The notes beneath the pieces were generated by a model that saw nothing but the letters and a program-made list of their open reading frames with translations, did no database searches and had not been told where the DNA came from. From positions 1 to 18,974 of the forward strand of contig DAHWTK010000021.1 of the NCBI GenBank assembly GCA_027328825.1: 18,974 nt of DNA, read 5' to 3'. Made by a program: the position numbers and the translations under genes. This stretch comes from Nitrospirota bacterium (GTDB taxonomy: Bacteria; Nitrospirota; JACRHJ01). This document shows positions 7,604-15,122 of this stretch, piece by piece. Every line of letters begins with the position of its first letter. The stretch's first letter is position 1.

Positions 7604-9137
7604 GGCTTTGATGGTGCAGGGGACTGGCTCGCATGTCGGGAAGAGCGTGATAGTCGCGGCCCTGTGCAGAATCCTGGCCCGGCGGGGGGTTAATGTGGCC
7701 CCTTTCAAGTCCCAGAACATGGCTCTGAATTCATTTATCACACCCGATGGCGCAGAGATAGGCCGCGCCCAGGCGTATCAGGCGGAGGCGGCAAAAATCC
7801 CGCCATCGGTATTGATGAACCCGGTGCTCCTGAAAGCCAACAGCGACACCGGCGCCCAGATTATAATACGCGGGAAAGCGGTCGGCAACATGTCGGTAAG
7901 GGAGTATCATGCCTATAAGAACGAGGCGTTCAGGGCCGCACGGGAATGCTATGGAGAACTCTCCGCCAGGCATGACGTGATAATCATCGAGGGGGCGGGA
8001 AGCCCTGCTGAGATAAATTTGAAAGAACATGATTTTGTGAACATGAAGACGGCGCAGATGGCCGGAGCGAGGGTCTTGATTGCCGCGGATATAGACAAGG
8101 GAGGCGTGTTCGCATCGATGGTCGGCACGATGGAACTGCTCGACCCATCCGAGCGGGAAATGGTAGCTGGGTTTATAATAAACAAGTTCCGGGGCGACGT
8201 ATCGCTATTGAAAGGCGGCCTGGATTTTATATTACAGAAAACTGGCAGACCTGTCCTTGGCGTAATCCCGTATTTCGATAGCATACATATCCAGGAAGAA
8301 GACTGTGTGGCGCTGGACGGCGATAGGTTGGCGGCAGGCGTGTCATATTTCGACGACGGCGCGCTGGACATCGCGGTTTTAAGGCTTAAACACATCTCCA
8401 ACTTTACTGACTTTGATCCTCTTTCGCACGAGCCGGGCGTCCGGTTACGCTATGTTCGGGGGCCGGGAGAGCTTGGGCGCCCGGACCTGGTTATAATCCC
8501 CGGAAGCAAAAACACCATTTCAGACCTCCTTGAAATTCGCCGTTCCGGGCTTGAAGATGCCGTAATCCGCTACCATGCCTCCGGTGGCCGTGTCGCAGGC
8601 ATATGCGGCGGCTATCAGATGCTTGGAAATATTGTGAAGGATCCGGATGGTGTGGAGTCCGGGACGCCGGAGGTCAAGGGCATGGGGATACTCGATGTAG
8701 AGACCGTTCTTGCGGCGGAGAAGGTGACGGCGCAGGTAACGGGGGAATGCATTGGCGCGGGTAGCTTCGGCGCCGCAGGCCAGCTTAGAGGCTACGAGAT
8801 ACATATGGGCAGGACGGAACTGGGTGAGAATGCCTCCCCGATGTTTGTTATAAACGGGAAAAACGGTCAACCGGTAAATTATTATGACGGCGCGGCGAGC
8901 AGTACCGTTATGACGGCTGAGGCCGTTACGCCAGCCTCGGCCTGGGGGACGTATATTCACGGGATATTCGATAACGACGAATTCCGCCGCGCTCTCCTCG
9001 CAGGCCTGAGGCAGGGGAAGAACCGGCCAGTTCCGACACTTGATTATTCGGAACTGAAGGAGAAAGGTCTTGAATCCCTCGCTGATCTGGTGGAGACGAG
9101 TATCGACATGGGAGCAATTTTAAAGCTTATAAAATAA
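7596..9137 (+). CDS. cobQ: adenosylcobyric acid synthase (glutamine-hydrolysing)
   Basis: Amidates carboxylates b, d, e and g of adenosylcobyrinic acid a,c-diamide using glutamine and ATP, giving adenosylcobyric acid (also called CbiP). The 513-residue protein has the N-terminal dethiobiotin-synthetase-like ATP domain with GTGSHVGKS (K16, S17) and PFKSQNMALNS. The C-terminal class I glutamine amidotransferase domain has C337 in GICGGYQMLG and H455 in YIHGIFDND. The frame is open upstream to 7506, but family proteins begin just before the P-loop, and ATG 7596 has GGAGG ten bases before it, so 7596 is the start. It overlaps the phosphatase gene by 8 bases. It is the last gene of the run that starts with pdxJ. 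Two other cobamide genes, cbiB and a cobD homologue, follow after the sensor kinase gene. Confidence 0.96.
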   Translation: MAKALMVQGTGSHVGKSVIVAALCRILARRGVNVAPFKSQNMALNSFITPDGAEIGRAQAYQAEAAKIPPSVLMNPVLLKANSDTGAQIIIRGKAVGNMSVREYHAYKNEAFRAARECYGELSARHDVIIIEGAGSPAEINLKEHDFVNMKTAQMAGARVLIAADIDKGGVFASMVGTMELLDPSEREMVAGFIINKFRGDVSLLKGGLDFILQKTGRPVLGVIPYFDSIHIQEEDCVALDGDRLAAGVSYFDDGALDIAVLRLKHISNFTDFDPLSHEPGVRLRYVRGPGELGRPDLVIIPGSKNTISDLLEIRRSGLEDAVIRYHASGGRVAGICGGYQMLGNIVKDPDGVESGTPEVKGMGILDVETVLAAEKVTAQVTGECIGAGSFGAAGQLRGYEIHMGRTELGENASPMFVINGKNGQPVNYYDGAASSTVMTAEAVTPASAWGTYIHGIFDNDEFRRALLAGLRQGKNRPVPTLDYSELKEKGLESLADLVETSIDMGAILKLIK

Positions 9138-9152
9138 CCAAAAAGATAATCT

Positions 9153-9199
9153 GTTTATGATATAATAAATAAACTTCTTGACCCGGCACACCGGTTTAT
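9153..9199 (+). promoter_or_regulatory. candidate promoter/operator before the sensor kinase gene
   Basis: The 76-bp gap 9138-9213 is very AT-rich. It has a perfect TATAAT at 9161-9166 with no good -35 box at standard spacing. Alternatively TTGACC at 9178-9183 could pair with the T-rich stretch near 9201-9208. The hexamer GTTTAT occurs at 9153-9158 and 9194-9199, with its complement ATAAAC at 9169-9174. The first two form an inverted repeat flanking TATAAT, and the middle copy could pair with either neighbour. This could be a regulator site or a switchable RNA stem, or simply reflect AT richness. Confidence 0.35.
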
Positions 9200-9213
9200 C
9201 TTTTTAAAGCGGC

Positions 9214-11934
9214 ATGAAGATACTGGAAAAAATAAAAAGCGTCAGGCCCATTGGGAGCATAAAGGGTAAACTTATCCTTTATTTCGTGCTCCTGATCATA
9301 ATACCGTTTTCAATAATCGGTTTTATAGCCTACCAGAGCGAGAACAGCGCGCTGCGGGAAAGAATAAAGGAACATCTTACATCCATCGCGGACATTCAGA
9401 AGGCCAGGATTGAGTCCTGGCTGGACGGCAAGGAGAGCGACGCGAGGTTTCTTGCCATGAACCCGAAGATAGCGTCGTATCTCGCTTTTCTTGAGAAATT
9501 CCCCGATACCAGGTCTTTTCTGCATACCAAGCAATACCTGGAACTGCGCGACATACTGAAGGGAATGACATTCGAGCATTCCTACCTGCGGGCCAACATT
9601 ATAGATAAGAGCGGCAGGATAGTCGCTTCCAACGACGAGGGGATGGTAGGACAGGTTCGCATGAACCAGGAGTATTTCAAGGGCGCTCTTGTCCACGCAA
9701 TCGAGGGCAGGAGCGATGTTTATGTAAAAGGGATATATTACAACCCGTATTTAAAGGCCCTGGTTATGGCATTTTCCGTCCCCATAATGAAAAACGGCAA
9801 TTTCATCGGGGCCGCCGTTATCATCGTCGGTATGGACGACAGCTTTTATCCATTGTTCGCCACATGGCCCGGCATGGGAAAGACCGGTGAAACTGTCCTC
9901 GCTAAAATAAATGACGGTTACCTTGTTTTTCTGAACCGGCTCCGCTTCGACAGGAATGCGCCTTTGAAACTGAGGTTCAAGCTGAAAGACGCCCCGGAAC
10001 CATCGCTTCTCGCGGCATCCGGTCGTGAAGGTGTCATAGAGGCTAAGGATTACAGGGGCATGGACGTGCTTGCCGTATACCGCTATATCCCGGAGACCAG
10101 GTGGGGCTTTGTGGTAAAAGAGGATTACAACGACGCCTTTGCCCCGATACATGCCCTTACGCGCCGTGTTTTTTATGCGTTTGTGGTTACGCTGATACTC
10201 GTTGTTTTTCTTATATACCTGCTATCGAGAAGGATTGCCGAACCTATAATCTCTCTTAGCAGGCTCTCGCGCAGAATAGCCGAAGGGGATTTCTTCGTGA
10301 ACCTGCCCGTCAGGCGTCAGGACGAAATAGGAACCCTCGCTCTATCGTTTAACGAGATGGCCGCCGCCCTCCAGACCTATAAAACCGAAGTTACCCGCAA
10401 GAGCGAGGAACTCGAAAGGGCCAATACGGAACTGAAAGACCTTACGCAATCCCTTGAGGAGAAAGTAAAGGAACGAACGGTCGAGCTTGAAGATTTAAAC
10501 CGAGCGCTGCTATCGATGATGGAGGACCTGGACGAGCGGACCGAGGCGCTTGAGGCTTCACAGATTGAACTTAAGAAATTTGCAGCAGAGGTGGAGGAGT
10601 CGAGGAACAGGGTCAGGGAGAACCTTGAAATAGTCGAGCGCGCCAACGTAGAACTCCGCCGGATAGACAGGATGAAGGACCACTTCCTTGGGATGATGTC
10701 TCACGAGTTGAGGACGCCGCTTTCCCTTATAACAGGATATTCAAGCAACCTTCTCTCAGACCAGTCCATAGAAATGGAACCCAGGGTTTCTGAAGCGCTT
10801 GAGGGAATATCCAAGGGCGCTGACAGATTGAGAACTATCATAACAGAGATGCTCGACGTGTCCCAGATAGACGCCAAGGGTCTTCGCCTTACGTTTTCGC
10901 CGACAAATATCGGAGAGCTTATCCAGGAAGTCATCAAAGAACTGTCTACCTTCACGAAACAGCGCAGACAGGAAGTTATATTGGAAGGATTTGCCGACCT
11001 GCCGCCGGTGGCGATAGACCGGAAAAGAATACACCAGGTGCTAATAAATATCATCGGCAACGCCATCAAGTTCACTCCCGATGGCGGAAGGATAGCCGTT
11101 TCGTTCCGGAAATTCAAAGAAGAACGGGCATTCCCCGGAGCGACTATCAAGGGAAGCTCGGATTATCTGGATATAGTGGTATCGGATGGAGGCATAGGTC
11201 TCGACAAAGACGAGATAGACAGAATTTTCGAAAAGTTTTATGAAGTAGGAGAGATAGACAAGCACGCGACCAGCAAATACGCCTTTCTGGGGAGAGGCGT
11301 CGGTCTCGGGCTTCCGATAGCGCGAGGAATAGTTGAAGCTCACGGTGGCCGGCTGTGGGCGGAAAGCCCGGGCTATGATGCGGTGCACTGCCCCGGGAGC
11401 ACGTTTCATATTGTCCTGCCGGTAAGCGTCCAGACAGGCGAACTGGCCATTATGGGCATGGTGGCGGAGACTTCAGTCAACCGGCCACAGATATACCAGG
11501 AAAAGCCGAAAACTCCCTCCGTCGAGGCTCTGGCCGGGCCGCGCTCAGGCCGTACGCCGGAGAAAAAACCCAAGGTGCTTCTGATAGAAGACGATCAGGA
11601 TATCCTGAACCTTACGGAAAGACTTCTTAAAGAAGATTATGAAATAATAAAGGCCGGGGGAGGCAAGGAAGGCATAGAAATCGCCAGAGGGCAATCTCCC
11701 GACCTTATCCTGCTCGATATATACATGGAAGACATTAGCGGCTATGAAGTATGCGAGATTTTAAAAGCAGACCAGAAAACCGCCAGTATACCCATCGCGA
11801 TGTTTACCGCCGGAGCACAGCGCTGGGAAGTAGATAAGGGCTATAAATCTGGTGCGGACGACTACATAATCAAGCCATTTAAACCCGACGAATTTATTTC
11901 AAAGATAAAAGAACTCGTTCAATGCCGGCGCTGA
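9214..11934 (+). CDS. hybrid sensor histidine kinase (Cache-like sensor, HAMP, HisKA, HATPase, receiver)
   Basis: A 906-residue inner-membrane signalling protein. Domains in order: TM1 (residues ~20-40); an extracytoplasmic Cache-like sensor (~41-310, with IIDKSGRIVASNDEGMVGQ typical of the fold); TM2 (~319-338); HAMP (~340-392); a long charged coiled coil (~395-490); HisKA with phospho-acceptor H497 in SHELRTPLSLITGY; HATPase_c with N-box N616, a DGGIGL G1 box and GRGVGLGLPIARG G2 box; a linker; and a C-terminal receiver (~788-905) with E792/D793/D794, phospho-acceptor D835 and K887 in IIKPF. All catalytic residues are present. No DNA-binding output domain is fused, and no cognate regulator gene is adjacent. 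No clear Shine-Dalgarno precedes the ATG. The 3' end overlaps cbiB by 13 bases, so it is co-transcribed with cobamide genes. The signal sensed is unknown. Confidence 0.93.
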   Translation: MKILEKIKSVRPIGSIKGKLILYFVLLIIIPFSIIGFIAYQSENSALRERIKEHLTSIADIQKARIESWLDGKESDARFLAMNPKIASYLAFLEKFPDTRSFLHTKQYLELRDILKGMTFEHSYLRANIIDKSGRIVASNDEGMVGQVRMNQEYFKGALVHAIEGRSDVYVKGIYYNPYLKALVMAFSVPIMKNGNFIGAAVIIVGMDDSFYPLFATWPGMGKTGETVLAKINDGYLVFLNRLRFDRNAPLKLRFKLKDAPEPSLLAASGREGVIEAKDYRGMDVLAVYRYIPETRWGFVVKEDYNDAFAPIHALTRRVFYAFVVTLILVVFLIYLLSRRIAEPIISLSRLSRRIAEGDFFVNLPVRRQDEIGTLALSFNEMAAALQTYKTEVTRKSEELERANTELKDLTQSLEEKVKERTVELEDLNRALLSMMEDLDERTEALEASQIELKKFAAEVEESRNRVRENLEIVERANVELRRIDRMKDHFLGMMSHELRTPLSLITGYSSNLLSDQSIEMEPRVSEALEGISKGADRLRTIITEMLDVSQIDAKGLRLTFSPTNIGELIQEVIKELSTFTKQRRQEVILEGFADLPPVAIDRKRIHQVLINIIGNAIKFTPDGGRIAVSFRKFKEERAFPGATIKGSSDYLDIVVSDGGIGLDKDEIDRIFEKFYEVGEIDKHATSKYAFLGRGVGLGLPIARGIVEAHGGRLWAESPGYDAVHCPGSTFHIVLPVSVQTGELAIMGMVAETSVNRPQIYQEKPKTPSVEALAGPRSGRTPEKKPKVLLIEDDQDILNLTERLLKEDYEIIKAGGGKEGIEIARGQSPDLILLDIYMEDISGYEVCEILKADQKTASIPIAMFTAGAQRWEVDKGYKSGADDYIIKPFKPDEFISKIKELVQCRR

Positions 11935-12902
11935 TTATTCCAGTAGCTTTCATAATCGACGCCCTGCTTGGAGATCCGCGCTGGCTGCCTCACCCCGTGA
12001 GGATAATCGGCGCTCTCGCCGGCAGAGTGGAGCGAACCTTTAACCGCCCGCATTCGCGGAAGGCATATCTCATTGCGATTGGTTTTGTGGCTTCGCTGGC
12101 TGTTATCGGCATGACATTTTGCATCTCATTTATCCTCGTAAAAGCCGCCTATCTTTATCTCGGCAGGCTTTGGGGGAACGTGTTCGAAGCGCTCCTTGCT
12201 TATACTACGATTTCCGCCAGATCTCTGGTCGTGGCCGCAAAAGACGTTCTTGAACCTCTATCTTCCAAAGACCTGCCGACTGCACGCGCAAAGCTCGCAA
12301 TGATTGTTGGCCGCGACACAGAAGAACTGGACGAATCTCAGGTTGTGCGGGGGACAGTGGAGACAGTCGCGGAGAACACCTCTGACGGGATAATCGCCCC
12401 GCTTTTTTACCTTGCCATCGGCGGTGCGCCGCTTGCCATGGCATATAAGGCAGTGAATACGCTCGATTCCATGTTCGGATATAAAAACGAGAGATTCCTT
12501 TATTTCGGACGCGCGGCGGCAAGGCTCGACGACGTCGCCAATTTCATACCGGCAAGACTATCCGCTTTATTTACCGTGATGGCGTCCTTCCTGCTGAACG
12601 CGGCGGTCGGGGGCTATTCGTGGAGCAGTTCCGTAAAGGCCGTTATCCATGACGGCGGCAATCATCCGAGCCCTAACAGCGGCTACCCTGAAGCGGCGGC
12701 GGCTGGCGCGCTCGGAGTGCGGCTGGGCGGAGAAAACTCCTATTTCGGCGTAAAATCCATAAAACCGTTCATAGGCAAGGCTTCACGTCCGCTCGAACCG
12801 GAAAGAATAAGCGAAGCCGTACGGCTGATGTATGCGACGGCGATAATTGGAGTGATGACTCTATGGGCGGCAAGGGTTGCGGTATGGGGAATGGCTAACT
12901 GA
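11922..12902 (+). CDS. cbiB: adenosylcobinamide-phosphate synthase
   Basis: Inner-membrane enzyme that joins (R)-1-amino-2-propanol O-2-phosphate (or a relative) to adenosylcobyric acid, giving adenosylcobinamide phosphate. It is called CobD in the aerobic-pathway nomenclature. The 326-residue length is normal. Family landmarks: DALLGDPRWLPHPVRIIG near the N-terminus, TSDGIIAPLFY around residue 155, RLDDVANFIPARL, and NHPSPNSGYPEAAAAG beginning at N247. Several hydrophobic membrane segments are visible. The ATG lies inside the last codons of the sensor kinase gene (13-base overlap). Only a few residues precede the conserved core, so this start fits. The stop is one base before the ATG of the next gene, whose product makes the aminopropanol phosphate that CbiB uses. 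Confidence 0.95.
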   Translation: MPALIIPVAFIIDALLGDPRWLPHPVRIIGALAGRVERTFNRPHSRKAYLIAIGFVASLAVIGMTFCISFILVKAAYLYLGRLWGNVFEALLAYTTISARSLVVAAKDVLEPLSSKDLPTARAKLAMIVGRDTEELDESQVVRGTVETVAENTSDGIIAPLFYLAIGGAPLAMAYKAVNTLDSMFGYKNERFLYFGRAAARLDDVANFIPARLSALFTVMASFLLNAAVGGYSWSSSVKAVIHDGGNHPSPNSGYPEAAAAGALGVRLGGENSYFGVKSIKPFIGKASRPLEPERISEAVRLMYATAIIGVMTLWAARVAVWGMAN

Positions 12903-12903
12903 T

Positions 12904-13998
12904 ATGCGGATTTTTCGCTATAGTCAAAACGCGCCTCTCCACGGCGGGAACGTCCTGTATTACTCCAGGAAATACGAAATACCCGCCGGGAAGATTATCG
13001 ATTTTTCGGCGAGCGTGAACCCGCTTGGGCCGCCGACGAAATCCCTTGCCGCAATCGAGCGCGCGTTTTCGGAACTGAACCGGTATCCGGACCCTGATTC
13101 GAGCGAGCTCTCTGAGAAACTTGCCGCATTTCACGGCTTGAAAGAAGGTGAGATACTTATTGGAAACGGCTCGACCGAGCTTATATATCTCCTGCCGCGC
13201 GTGCTTGGCGTAAAGAAGATTATGCTCCTTGCCCCTTCTTTTTCGGATTATGAACGGGCCTCGACTCTCGCCGGCGCTAAGGTAACCCGCCTGCCTCTCC
13301 TGGAAAAAAACAATTTTCTACCTGATATGGATGCCATCTCGCGCGGCCTGAAGAGATGCGGGCTTATGTTTATCTGCAACCCCAATAACCCCACTGGGAC
13401 ACTGATACCCAGAGAGCGGCTTCTTGACCTGCTCGACGAGGCGTCGAGGGCGGGGACGGTTATCTGCGTGGATGAGGCGTTTATCGAGTACACCGGAAAA
13501 GAGAGCGTGCTTAAAGAGGCGGTAAGGCTCGGTGCGGTTGTTATAAGGAACTTCACGAAGTTTTACGGGATGCCCGGAATCCGCATCGGTTATGCCGCAG
13601 GAGACGCGGGGATAATAGCAAGGATGAATCTTGGCCGGGAGCCATGGACGGTAAACTGCCTTGCGCAGGCGGCGGCGCAGGCGGCGCTCGGGGACAGGGA
13701 ATACGAAAAGGAGACGCTTGCCAGAAACGAAGTCGAGCGGGATTATATGTTAGAGGCCATTTCAGGGACAGGATGGCTTCTGCCTTACCCGTCATCGGCA
13801 AACTTCCTTCTTGTAAAAATACTGGGTATGAAACCGGGTTCGCCAGAGCTTACGGAGCGTCTCGCCCGGCTCGGTCTGCTCGTTCGGGACTGCTCCAATT
13901 TTCCTGGGCTTGGCGACAGATTCATCAGGGTGGCGATACTCTCCCGCCCGCAGAACAGAAAATTCATAAAAGTTCTTCAATCCTTTACAACCGCATGA
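12904..13998 (+). CDS. cobD: threonine-phosphate decarboxylase (CobD-type aminotransferase-fold PLP enzyme)
   Basis: A 364-residue fold-type I PLP enzyme. The N-terminal APLHGGNVLYYSRKYEIPAG followed by IDFSASVNPLGPP is the hallmark of Salmonella CobD-like L-threonine-O-3-phosphate decarboxylases, which make (R)-1-amino-2-propanol phosphate for CbiB. Other landmarks are FICNPNNPTGTLIP, the VDEAFIEY strand with its PLP-binding Asp, the Schiff-base lysine K219 in NFTKFYGMPGIRIGYAAG, and RVAILSRPQNRKF at the C-terminus. HisC is a close relative, but the HGGN start and the position right after cbiB favour CobD. ATG 12904 gives the usual short N-terminus. An in-frame TTG at 12877 would add nine residues inside cbiB, and neither start has a strong ribosome binding site. 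Confidence 0.87.
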   Translation: MRIFRYSQNAPLHGGNVLYYSRKYEIPAGKIIDFSASVNPLGPPTKSLAAIERAFSELNRYPDPDSSELSEKLAAFHGLKEGEILIGNGSTELIYLLPRVLGVKKIMLLAPSFSDYERASTLAGAKVTRLPLLEKNNFLPDMDAISRGLKRCGLMFICNPNNPTGTLIPRERLLDLLDEASRAGTVICVDEAFIEYTGKESVLKEAVRLGAVVIRNFTKFYGMPGIRIGYAAGDAGIIARMNLGREPWTVNCLAQAAAQAALGDREYEKETLARNEVERDYMLEAISGTGWLLPYPSSANFLLVKILGMKPGSPELTERLARLGLLVRDCSNFPGLGDRFIRVAILSRPQNRKFIKVLQSFTTA

Positions 13999-14018
13999 CC
14001 CTGTGATACCTTTTTACC

Positions 14019-15122
14019 ATGGCGAAATCTCCCCTTTATGGCCGGCACAAGGCGCTTCAGGCGAAGCTCGTGGACTTCCACGGATGGGAAATGCCGCTTG
14101 AATATGCCGGGGCGGTCAAGGAGCATACGGCGGTAAGAACCGCCGCCGGGCTTTTCGATGTCAGTCACATGGGCGTAATAGAAGTCGGCGGAGCGGACGG
14201 CATCCGGTTCCTTGCGCGCGCGATTACCTTTAATCCGGAATCTTTAAGCCCCGGCCATGCACGATATGCTTTTCTACTGAACGAAAAAGGGGGAATCAGG
14301 GATGACCTGATGGTTTTCCGGCTGAACGAGGAAAGATTTATACTGGTTGTGAACGCGTCAAACCGGGAAAAGGATTTAAACTGGCTGAAGGAGACAGGGA
14401 AGGATTTCCGGGCGGTATTGATAGACGACAGCCCCGATACGTGCATCATTGCGCTACAGGGACCTGCGTCCTGGGATATTGCATCGGAGGCCTTCGGTAT
14501 AAAACCTTCTGAATTTCCGTATCATTCATTCATAAATTTTGAATTCTCAGGCTCCGGGATAATACTGGCGAAGGCCGGTTATACGGGAGAGAAAGGATTC
14601 GAGATATACGCTCACAGAAAGATTGCGGGCGCAATCTGGGATTTATTGCTGGAAAAAGGCAAAAAATTCGGCATTATGCCCTGCGGCCTGGCCGCCCGGG
14701 ACACGCTCCGGCTTGAGATGGGCTATCTCCTGTATGGGAACGACATAGACGAAAACACGAGCCCAATCGAGGCCGGGTATTCAAATTTCATAGACTTTGA
14801 AAATGAGAACTTTATCGGACGGGACGCCCTTCTCAAAATAAAAGAAGAGGGGCCGAGAAGAAGGCTTGTCGGGCTATCCCTGACGGAGCCGGGCGTGCCG
14901 AGGCGCGACTGTCCCGTTACTCTGGAAGGACAAGAGATTGGCATTGTAACGAGCGGTAATTTTTCTCCTTCGCTGCACAAGGGCATCGCAATGGCGTATA
15001 TCCCGGCCCGCCACCCTGACTCGGCCAGGGCTGTCACTATAACGATACGCGGGAAGGCGCATATGGCGGAGATTGCCGAGTTCCCATTCTACAGAAAAAC
15101 CGGTAAACCGGCTTCAAAATGA
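14019..15122 (+). CDS. gcvT: glycine cleavage system T protein (aminomethyltransferase)
   Basis: Takes the aminomethyl group from lipoylated H protein and transfers the one-carbon unit to tetrahydrofolate, releasing ammonia. The 367-residue length is normal. Landmarks: LVDFHGWEMPLEY and LFDVSHMGVIEV near the N-terminus; GGIRDDLMVFRL with the conserved D95/D96 region; ALQGPAS; AGYTGEKGFEIYA; CGLAARDTLRLEMGYLLYGND; and the C-terminal GCV_T C domain with VTSGNFSPSLHKGIAMAYI. The ATG starts 20 bp after the cobD stop with no Shine-Dalgarno-like sequence, so translation may be leaderless, coupled or weak. The stop overlaps the gcvPA ATG (ATGA, 4 bases). Confidence 0.96.
   Translation: MAKSPLYGRHKALQAKLVDFHGWEMPLEYAGAVKEHTAVRTAAGLFDVSHMGVIEVGGADGIRFLARAITFNPESLSPGHARYAFLLNEKGGIRDDLMVFRLNEERFILVVNASNREKDLNWLKETGKDFRAVLIDDSPDTCIIALQGPASWDIASEAFGIKPSEFPYHSFINFEFSGSGIILAKAGYTGEKGFEIYAHRKIAGAIWDLLLEKGKKFGIMPCGLAARDTLRLEMGYLLYGNDIDENTSPIEAGYSNFIDFENENFIGRDALLKIKEEGPRRRLVGLSLTEPGVPRRDCPVTLEGQEIGIVTSGNFSPSLHKGIAMAYIPARHPDSARAVTITIRGKAHMAEIAEFPFYRKTGKPASK

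Noticed and set aside
9183..9206. CCGG-CACA-CCGG hairpin followed by a T-rich run as a terminator after cobQ
   Set aside because: The stem is only 4 bp and the U-tract is interrupted; too weak to call as an intrinsic terminator.
9138..9213. Cobalamin riboswitch before the sensor kinase and cbiB
   Set aside because: The spacer is too short and no B12-box-like sequence was found; none was seen before cobQ or pdxJ either.
12904..13998. Histidinol-phosphate aminotransferase (HisC)
   Set aside because: The HGGN N-terminus, the INPLGPP-like motif and the position directly after cbiB favour a CobD-type decarboxylase.
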